Shown here: positions 15,116 through 20,462 of the stretch, piece after piece
Numbering within the stretch: position 1 is the first letter of the stretch
Layout: every line of letters starts with the position of its first letter
Source: a virus
Virus record (IMG/VR): IMGVR_UViG_3300044732_003521
Span: 1-29,445 of that record
Strand: one strand, 5' to 3'
Length of the DNA: 29,445 bases
Notes under the pieces: generated by a model
Database searches by the model: none
What the model was told of the DNA's origin: nothing
Seen by the model: only the letters and a program-made list of their open reading frames with translations
Translations under genes and position numbers: made by a program

Positions 15116-16039
15116 TTATTGATTTTCTATGGTTATCGATTCTTGTCGATTAGAAACAGCCCGGCCTTCCATCTGTTCCCAGTCTCGATTCTGTCGTACA
15201 ATCAGATTAGTAGTATGAACTCCCATCAAGGTAGGAACTGGGATTCTAGATTGATCTGCAAGATGGAGCATTGCTGAAAGATCCTTTGGAAAACAAGATC
15301 CTCCAAATCCATAATCTCCATCCGGTCCGGGTACCATATAATGAGACTTGCCGATTCTAGGATCAAGAAGAGTGGTTTCGATCACGCTTGCATAATCAGC
15401 TCCTACGGTTTGACATATTCTAAACATATCATTGAAAAAACTTACTTTGGTAGCAAGATAGAGATTGGTCATATATTTTACCATTTCAGCATCTTGAGTA
15501 TTTAAGGAAATCAAGTCAGCTTTTGGAAAGCTTTTACTAAATATTTCTAGAACAGGATTAACATACTCTGCCCAATCTGAACCAACAATGATTCGGGTTT
15601 GATTTTTAAAATCTTGAACTGAATTTGCTTCAGTTAAAAATTCAGGACTAAACACTACTCCTACTAATTTAGAAATCAGGTTTAATCTTTTAGTGGTTCC
15701 AGGAGGAACTGTAGATTTTAAAACTGCAATCACTGAACGATCAAGAGAATCACAACTCTGAGCAAGATCCTGAATCACAGATTCTACGATCGAAGTATCG
15801 CATTCTCCATCTGGAAACATTGGTGTTGGCACGCAGACGAAGATGATATCGCAATTCTCTACTAGAGTATCGATTGAATTTTTAACTTCTGAATAGATCT
15901 CAGATTCAGTATGATCGACCGAATTTTCAGGATTAAATTTATCGTATGCTCGAACTAAAAATTCCTCTTTCATTTTTTCTCTTACTGCAGTTCCGACAAA
16001 TCCCTGTCCGATAACTCCGATACTTTTTCTTTTTTTCAC
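15116..16039 (-). CDS. UDP-glucose/GDP-mannose dehydrogenase-like protein lacking the C-terminal domain
   Basis: The NAD-binding start GVIGQGFVGTAV (8-19), FVCVPTP (67-73), STVPPGTT (109-116), SPEFLTE (131-137), the helix with Lys188 and Asn192, and the catalytic cysteine in GFGGSCFPKDL (Cys249) are all present. This is the set needed for two-step oxidation of a sugar nucleotide to a uronic acid. The protein ends at 307 residues, while family members are about 390-450; the C-terminal nucleotide-sugar-binding domain is missing. The stop is followed at once by the next gene, so this looks like a genuinely short form. The start is GTG at 16039; no ATG fits. It could modify sugars for glycans or DNA, but no partner glycosyltransferase is visible here. 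Confidence 0.85.
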   Translation of the reverse strand: MKKRKSIGVIGQGFVGTAVREKMKEEFLVRAYDKFNPENSVDHTESEIYSEVKNSIDTLVENCDIIFVCVPTPMFPDGECDTSIVESVIQDLAQSCDSLDRSVIAVLKSTVPPGTTKRLNLISKLVGVVFSPEFLTEANSVQDFKNQTRIIVGSDWAEYVNPVLEIFSKSFPKADLISLNTQDAEMVKYMTNLYLATKVSFFNDMFRICQTVGADYASVIETTLLDPRIGKSHYMVPGPDGDYGFGGSCFPKDLSAMLHLADQSRIPVPTLMGVHTTNLIVRQNRDWEQMEGRAVSNRQESITIENQ

Positions 16040-16088
16040 AATTATTTTACTTTTTATTAATTATTATATAAAAATAGGAGAAATGGTT

Positions 16089-16379
16089 TTAATCCTGTTT
16101 TCTTTTAGATCGAGGACTGGCTCCTAAATAAGTATTCATGTAGAATCCGGTCTGCTCATACTTATTCATTTTAAGCTTCTTAACATAACCCTCGACAATC
16201 TCGGTTAAAAGTTCATGATCAATTTCATAGGAATCATAGTCGATTACTTTTTGACCTTCTGGATTAAGAGGTGCAGATTCTAAAAGCTGATCAAAGTCAG
16301 CTGAAGGGGTGGACTGAGCGTAGAGATCAGTCATACAGGATCTCCAGGCTTCAAGCAATTTTTTTTCTCTTGCTCTCAT
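16089..16379 (-). CDS. Unknown small protein, 96 aa
   Basis: The protein is charged, mostly helical by composition, with a basic C-terminal tail (SPRSKRKQD) that could contact nucleic acid. Its C-terminal part reads KLKMNKYEQTGFYMNTYLG. No family is recognised. Its ATG shares one base with the stop of the preceding gene (TAATG), which suggests coupled translation. It is the last gene of the unit containing the small zinc-type protein and UvdE; no clear hairpin terminator follows before the dehydrogenase-like gene. Confidence 0.7.
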   Translation of the reverse strand: MRAREKKLLEAWRSCMTDLYAQSTPSADFDQLLESAPLNPEGQKVIDYDSYEIDHELLTEIVEGYVKKLKMNKYEQTGFYMNTYLGASPRSKRKQD

Positions 16380-16669
16380 TATTTAGTGATTATTTTATGC
16401 ACAGTAGCAGTCACGTAACCCGTAGAAACGGTACGTAAGCTGGGACCAATTATTCCGGCTTCAATCAGGGCTGGACGAATGCCTTCGTTTTCGGAATAGT
16501 TCTTTACTATAACTTCATCCAATTCAAGTTCAATGCTGGGAAGATTAAGAGTTGCATTTGCAACTGGAGATCCGTCCTTAGCGTCGATTAAGCTGATCGA
16601 CTTTCTGCCGTTTGAATAGGTCTTGAAAACTGGAATACAGTTCCAATATTTAAACTTTATTTGATTCAT
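16379..16669 (-). CDS. Small conserved protein, possibly DUF4313-like, 96 aa
   Basis: The order of elements NGRKSISLIDAKDGSPVANAT, then LDEVIVKNYSENEG, then ALIEAGII recalls a family of small proteins of about 100 residues of unknown function found in bacteria and phages (DUF4313 from memory, not verified). It is predicted to be mainly strands with no membrane segment. The ATG lies inside the end of the uvdE gene (20-base overlap, different frame), and its stop shares a base with the next ATG. Such tight packing suggests that the set is translated from one message. Confidence 0.7.
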   Translation of the reverse strand: MNQIKFKYWNCIPVFKTYSNGRKSISLIDAKDGSPVANATLNLPSIELELDEVIVKNYSENEGIRPALIEAGIIGPSLRTVSTGYVTATVHKIITK

Positions 16670-17582
16670 TTTCTATTTGATTAAATTGTTCCTGATATCT
16701 AAAAAGAGCCAATTCTTTGGCTTTAGCCTCTATTTCAATGTCAAAGAATCTACCTATTTCAGGTATCTCTTCGTATATAAAGTCAGCATGTGATCTTGGA
16801 GACTTTGATGATTGGTCTTCATTGATCTTACGACTGCTACTATAATGAGCTAAGGGACGAATACCGACCGGCCAAGTAGATGCGGCTAGAGCGGCTGCCT
16901 GATCTGAGGTCAAGTCGCCTGTGCAGAAGAGATGATGAAAGAAATCAAAGGTGATTGGGGTTCCAACTCTGGAAAAAATCAGCTGGTGTAGATCCGTCAC
17001 GCTGTATTGGGTCTCTTTATCGTCATTTTCTACCACCAATCGGGATCGAGTAGACTCGGAGAGTCGGGAAAAATTTTGGCAGAAACGATAGGCAGCCGAT
17101 TCTTTATCACCATAAGTGCCTCCAACATGTATGTTAAGGGGAAACTGGTGTGTTCTTGGAAGACGCATCAGGTCCATGATTCGAGCATGTTGATCCAGAT
17201 CGTATATCGTCTTTTCAACTACTGATTCGCGTTCAGAAGCAAGGACATCAAATTGACCGGGATGAAAAGAGAGTCTTATATTGTTAGCTAGGGCAAAGTT
17301 GCCGATCTCTTCGCATGCTTGCTGAATTTTAGGATAGTTAGGCAGATCCTCGAATCTGTATTCGCTCATCCAGGGAAAAATATCACTAGACATACGATAG
17401 ATCAGGATACCCTGTTCCAGATTCCAGTGTAGAACTTGAAGCACATCTTGAAGATTCAACAAGGCCAAGTCACTTGCTCGCTGTTTACCTTCAGCTTGAA
17501 AGGTACGTTTGATCATACCACGATTAGTGGTGATTCCTTTCTCACCTAGAGTAAGATTGATGCAGCAATATCCCAGATTCAT
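16650..17582 (-). CDS. uvdE: UV-damage endonuclease UvdE
   Basis: UvdE nicks DNA 5' to UV photoproducts and some other lesions, starting repair without photolyase or UvrABC. The 310-residue protein has the family's hallmark TIM-barrel motifs in order: GYCCINL at the start, YRMSSDIFPW (62-71), SFHPGQFDVL (105-114), NIHVGGTYGDK (150-160), VVENDDK (183-189), FDFFHH (212-217) and PLAHYSSS (243-250). These supply the metal-binding His, Glu and Asp residues. Length is normal. The gene overlaps the upstream 104-aa gene by 4 bases and the downstream 96-aa gene by 20. Carriage by a phage fits exposure to sunlight in a surface-water environment, which is inference. Confidence 0.93.
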   Translation of the reverse strand: MNLGYCCINLTLGEKGITTNRGMIKRTFQAEGKQRASDLALLNLQDVLQVLHWNLEQGILIYRMSSDIFPWMSEYRFEDLPNYPKIQQACEEIGNFALANNIRLSFHPGQFDVLASERESVVEKTIYDLDQHARIMDLMRLPRTHQFPLNIHVGGTYGDKESAAYRFCQNFSRLSESTRSRLVVENDDKETQYSVTDLHQLIFSRVGTPITFDFFHHLFCTGDLTSDQAAALAASTWPVGIRPLAHYSSSRKINEDQSSKSPRSHADFIYEEIPEIGRFFDIEIEAKAKELALFRYQEQFNQIENESNKV

Positions 17583-17893
17583 ACTCTATTTTTACTACTG
17601 TTTAACACACAGGTTTCTCCTGATTTTATCTTGTCAATTGTTAAACCGCAGCGGCAGGTATGCTTGATAAAATCATAATGGCACGACTGCTGTTGCTGAG
17701 TAGTCTTTTTATAGATTCCACGCAAACGCTGTTTAGCTAGCACAAAATCGGAATGATCAAATCGATTCCCGCTCTGATCAATCGCAGACTGTATCTGTAA
17801 TTTAGTAAACTCAGGAGAAACTTCTTTCTTGATAAATCCCAATCTTCGAGCTGAAGAAAGAATCTTGGCTTTAATTTTTTTTCTCAGTGTCAT
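17579..17893 (-). CDS. Small basic protein with Cys/His cluster, 104 aa
   Basis: The N-terminal third is strongly basic (LRKKIKAKILSSARRLGFIKK). The C-terminal part carries a cluster of potential zinc ligands in CHYDFIKHTCRCG and a further Cys in SGETCVL. A zinc-ribbon or knuckle that binds nucleic acid is plausible, though no named family is recognised. It is the first gene of the minus-strand unit, starting just downstream of an extended -10 promoter at 17911. It overlaps uvdE by 4 bases, so it may be a small partner or regulator of that enzyme; this is inference from position. Confidence 0.7.
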   Translation of the reverse strand: MTLRKKIKAKILSSARRLGFIKKEVSPEFTKLQIQSAIDQSGNRFDHSDFVLAKQRLRGIYKKTTQQQQSCHYDFIKHTCRCGLTIDKIKSGETCVLNSSKNRV

Positions 17894-17910
17894 ATTTTTT
17901 ATTTTAAGTA

Positions 17911-17919
17911 ATTATACCA
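17911..17919 (-). promoter_or_regulatory. Extended -10 promoter for the uvdE unit
   Basis: The minus strand reads TGGTATAAT, a perfect extended -10 element, 17 bases before the ATG at 17893. A -35 box at the right distance is weak. It lies in the divergent intergenic region. Confidence 0.5.
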
Positions 17920-17971
17920 CATTGAATTGAATCTTAAAAATTTTTACCCTTCGCGCGCAAGTAACTCTAAC

Positions 17972-17995
17972 GTAAATCTATAGTAATACTAAAGT
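17972..17995 (-). repeat. Left copy of a 24-bp perfect inverted repeat
   Basis: The 24 bases begin GTAAATCTATAG and end TACTAAAGT on the plus strand. They are the exact reverse complement of 18774-18797, and identity stops sharply at both ends. On the minus strand this copy lies upstream of the 17579-17893 gene, in the same relative orientation to the gene as the right copy. Confidence 0.9.
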
Positions 17996-18097
17996 ATAGA
18001 TAAAGAAAGATAAAGTAATCTCCCACCCTCCACCCTTTTTTACTACTGAAAAAAGCAAAAGTTTTAATATATGAGAAATAAATAAAAAAATAGAACT

Positions 18098-18739
18098 ATG
18101 ATCCTAGAAGAATTTATCAAAATTGTAAAACCCTATTCCATGACTAGCGTGGAAAGAATAACTGAATTATTTAATTCTTTAGAGTACATCAGAATTAATA
18201 AAATACCAGGAGACATTGTAGAATGTGGAGTCTGGAAAGGTGGAAACATAAAAGGAATCATGGACTATCTTCATTATCATGATATCCAAGATAAAAAGGT
18301 ATGGTTATATGATACTTTTGAAGGCATGACGGAGCCAGATGAAAATGACGTCGACTTACGCTCAAATAAGGCAAAGGATATACTAGAATCAGTTATGTGT
18401 TATGCCTCTTTAGATTCAGTAAAGAGTCTGCTTCAGACTTCTAAATTTTCACAAGACCAAGTAAATTATGTGATCGGTGACATATTGAAAACCTTAACTG
18501 ATGCCAATAACGTACCTGATAAGATTTCTCTACTCAGATTAGATACCGACTGGTATCAATCTACCAAGATTGAATTAGATGTTCTTTATCCTAACTTGTC
18601 AGTTAACGGAGTCTTAATAGTTGACGACTATGGACACTGGCAAGGTTCTAAAAAAGCAGTAGACGAATACTTTTCTAACTCAGATATTGAAATTAACAAA
18701 ATTGACTATACTGGTATAAAAATAATTAAAAATAGATAG
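18098..18739 (+). CDS. TylF/macrocin-type O-methyltransferase-like protein
   Basis: The 213-residue protein has a class I SAM-dependent methyltransferase pattern like the TylF/macrocin O-methyltransferases: GDIVECGVWKGG (38-49), acidic Asp72 in LYDTFEGMTEP, LLRLDTDWYQST (146-156) with likely metal ligand Asp149, and VDDYGHWQGSKKAVDEYF (175-192). This family often methylates sugars, including phage- or host-linked glycans; the substrate here is unknown. It is monocistronic by spacing and is flanked on both sides by the 24-bp inverted repeats. The leader AAATAAAAAAATAG is repeated before the next gene. A role in masking surface or virion glycans, or in concert with the dehydrogenase-like protein, is only a guess. 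Confidence 0.85.
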   Translation: MILEEFIKIVKPYSMTSVERITELFNSLEYIRINKIPGDIVECGVWKGGNIKGIMDYLHYHDIQDKKVWLYDTFEGMTEPDENDVDLRSNKAKDILESVMCYASLDSVKSLLQTSKFSQDQVNYVIGDILKTLTDANNVPDKISLLRLDTDWYQSTKIELDVLYPNLSVNGVLIVDDYGHWQGSKKAVDEYFSNSDIEINKIDYTGIKIIKNR

Positions 18740-18773
18740 ATACTTGATTTTAATAAATTTTGATCTATTCAAA

Positions 18774-18797
18774 ACTTTAGTATTACTATAGATTTAC
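18774..18797 (+). repeat. Right copy of a 24-bp perfect inverted repeat
   Basis: It is the exact reverse complement of 17972-17995, beginning ACTTTAGTA and ending ATAGATTTAC. Here the first nine bases also pair with a nearby TACTAAAGT (18795-18803), so this copy can form a local hairpin. It lies about 30 bases before the ATG at 18828. Confidence 0.9.
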
Positions 18798-18827
18798 TAA
18801 AGTAAAAATAAAAAAATAGTATTTCAA

Positions 18828-19280
18828 ATGAAGAAAAACGTTTTAAATTTTAAACAATTTATAAGAATTAATGAAACTGTCGGATCAGTTTCAGGAGTAT
18901 CTGCTCCTTCAAATTTACAATTAAAGAATCCGAATGCACTTGGATTAGAAACAGCAAAATCATTATCTAGTAAAATTGAAAATCTGTTTAAAAATGAATC
19001 TTTCTGGGAACCTTATAAAGATCAACTTAGTGCCGCTACATTCTTTAGCTGGGGAGTATCAGGTGATGACGATGAAGGAGGAGCATTTACTGCGTTTCAA
19101 AATTGGTGGAATACGAATATTGCTCCTTCTTTGAAAACTAGTATGATGCATCAGGATTATGTAACCCTATTGAGCAGCCTATTGGGTGAAATTAAAACAA
19201 AAATGACTACTTTTACAAGCAATGATTCTCTAAGCTGGACGATAGGTACAAGTACTTATACTGTAGATACTGACTTTTAA
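18828..19280 (+). CDS. Unknown protein with capsid-targeting-like N terminus, 150 aa
   Basis: No known domain is recognised. The N terminus (VLNFKQFIRINET) resembles the internal-protein targeting peptide of T4 and of other genes in this window, with I-N-E as a possible cut point. After a Ser/Gly-rich stretch comes a helical region (ETAKSLSSKIENLF), a Trp/Phe-rich part (FFSWGVSGDDDEGG, FQNWWN), and a Thr/Ser-rich end. No membrane segment is seen. It follows the right-hand 24-bp repeat and an A-rich leader, and precedes the RuvC-like gene by 72 bases. It could be a head-packaged protein; this is inference from the N terminus. Confidence 0.75.
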   Translation: MKKNVLNFKQFIRINETVGSVSGVSAPSNLQLKNPNALGLETAKSLSSKIENLFKNESFWEPYKDQLSAATFFSWGVSGDDDEGGAFTAFQNWWNTNIAPSLKTSMMHQDYVTLLSSLLGEIKTKMTTFTSNDSLSWTIGTSTYTVDTDF

Positions 19281-19352
19281 TAAATCTTTTATCAGTTTAA
19301 AACTTTAAAGGATCTAAGAGTATAATATTTTTTTAAAAATTATCCCAAATGA

Positions 19353-20021
19353 ATGACTATAATTGGAATAGATTTTTCCATATTATATCCTGGAATATGC
19401 ATATGTCGAGACTTTAAAAGCTATAAATGGCTAGCTTTAGCAAACACAAACATTACCAAGAAAGAGGAAAAAAATCTAGAAGATCTAACTACTACTTATC
19501 CGACGATCAAAATCTATCGAACTGAAACCCGAAGAAAAACTGAAGAGCACTACCATCTTACCGAAAGAAACAAGCTGGTAAACTACATCGAAGCCACTAA
19601 TTTATTAATTGAAAAAATAAAAGAAGAAGTAGACCCTGATGAAGAACTAGTAATTGCTTTAGAAGGAATCTCTTTTGGTTCATCTGGCAATTCTCTAGTA
19701 GATATTTCGCAAGCCACTGGAATAATCAAAGACAAATTGGTTAATCAAATCTTAAAAGACGACGCAAGTCGTCTTTTTATTTTTAGTCCATCTGAATTAA
19801 AGAATGCAATAGGATGTAAAGGAAATGCAAAAAAGATGGAAATATACAACAAATTCTTGACTGATCCTATCCTTGATTCAGTCAAACAATCAGATCTATA
19901 CTTAGCCCTAGAGTCAGAAGACTGGGTCCTAAAAAAGGACCAGATCGTTTCTCCTATTATGGATATGATAGATTCCTTTTTAGGAGTGGTTAAAGTACAT
20001 CAGATCCTGTTCCAAAAATAA
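19353..20021 (+). CDS. RuvC-like Holliday-junction resolvase
   Basis: The 222-residue protein has the RNase H-like fold pattern of RuvC: Asp7 in IGIDFSILYPG, Glu104 in IALEGISFGSSGNSL, a segment like the RuvC substrate-specificity region (FSPSELKNAIGCKGNAKK), and late acidic residues Asp204/Asp207 in MDMIDSFLG. Such enzymes cut four-way DNA junctions, which a phage needs before packaging branched replicated DNA; in T4 the unrelated gp49 does this. The start at 19353 is preferred over the ATG at 19349, which is in another frame. The gp55-like gene follows after 10 bases, so the two share a message. A terminator-like hairpin lies inside the gene at 19754-19784. Confidence 0.8.
   Translation: MTIIGIDFSILYPGICICRDFKSYKWLALANTNITKKEEKNLEDLTTTYPTIKIYRTETRRKTEEHYHLTERNKLVNYIEATNLLIEKIKEEVDPDEELVIALEGISFGSSGNSLVDISQATGIIKDKLVNQILKDDASRLFIFSPSELKNAIGCKGNAKKMEIYNKFLTDPILDSVKQSDLYLALESEDWVLKKDQIVSPIMDMIDSFLGVVKVHQILFQK
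19754..19784 (+). terminator. Terminator-like hairpin inside the RuvC-like gene
   Basis: AAAAGACGAC pairs perfectly with GTCGTCTTTT (10 bp) across a GCAA tetraloop, which is of the stable GNRA type. The T-rich sequence TATTTTT follows. It is in the sense direction, about codons 134-143, upstream of the gp55-like gene. By form it is as good as the intergenic terminators here; whether it acts is unknown. Confidence 0.55.
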
Positions 20022-20031
20022 TCTTATTAAG

Positions 20032-20433
20032 ATGTCAAAAAGAAAAAAGAGGGGAGACACCCATTATGTTAATAATAAAGAATTCACAGAGGAAATAATC
20101 CTTTGTAAACAGAGCGGAGAACTCTCTAACTTTGCTATTAATTGCTTTATTTCATTAGCTAATAGAGCGGTTAATAAAATGTATTATGAAGACTATAGAG
20201 ACCGTGAGGACTGTATTCAATCAGCTCTTTTAGATTGCTTAAAATACTGGAAAGGATTTGACCCTGCTAAAACAGAAAATCCAAATGCTTTCGCTTATTT
20301 TACTCAAATCTGTAAAAACGGATACGCTAAGCAATGGAAGGCGATTCACAAAAGAACGGGTCTAGACGATGGAGATAATCTAGATTTTATTTCTTTAAGT
20401 ACAACTGGAGACAGTGCAATTTATAGTATTTAA
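20032..20433 (+). CDS. Late-transcription sigma factor, T4 gp55-like
   Basis: The 133-residue protein has the reduced sigma-factor pattern of gp55. The core from about 58 to 104 (REDCIQSALLDCLKYWKGFD, then AFAYFTQICKNGYAKQWKAI) corresponds to sigma region 2, which binds RNA polymerase and the -10 element; T4-type gp55 proteins share the FDP..NPFAYFTQI pattern. gp55 directs polymerase to TATAAATA late promoters and in T4 works with gp33 and the sliding clamp. It follows the RuvC-like gene by 10 bases and directly precedes the structural gene block, which begins with a late-promoter-like box. The basic start (MSKRKKRG) and short hydrophobic end (AIYSI) are noted; a clamp-binding role for the latter is a guess. 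Confidence 0.85.
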   Translation: MSKRKKRGDTHYVNNKEFTEEIILCKQSGELSNFAINCFISLANRAVNKMYYEDYRDREDCIQSALLDCLKYWKGFDPAKTENPNAFAYFTQICKNGYAKQWKAIHKRTGLDDGDNLDFISLSTTGDSAIYSI

Positions 20434-20434
20434 T

Positions 20435-20443
20435 GATAAATAA
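20435..20443 (+). promoter_or_regulatory. Candidate late promoter box GATAAATAA before the structural genes
   Basis: It lies between the gp55-like stop codon and the ATG of the first structural gene, about 19 bases upstream. It is the same 9-mer as at 1795-1803 and differs from TATAAATA only at the first base. This placement fits a late operon start. Confidence 0.45.
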
Positions 20444-20462
20444 ATCAAACGTATCTTTTTAA

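Larger units (their letters stand above)
17894..18097. promoter_or_regulatory. Divergent intergenic control region
   Basis: This 204-base spacer separates the minus-strand block from the plus-strand block and is the only divergent junction in the window. From left to right it holds the extended -10 box (17911), a GC-rich patch TCGCGCGCAA (17951-17960), the left 24-base repeat (17972-17995), a C-rich tract (18020-18035) whose minus strand could form a G-quadruplex, and an A-rich leader before the methyltransferase ATG. Confidence 0.6.

Noticed and set aside
19925-19941. Second hairpin in the RuvC-like gene (GGTCCT with AGGACC)
   Set aside because: The stem is only 6 bp and no T run follows, so it does not look like a terminator.
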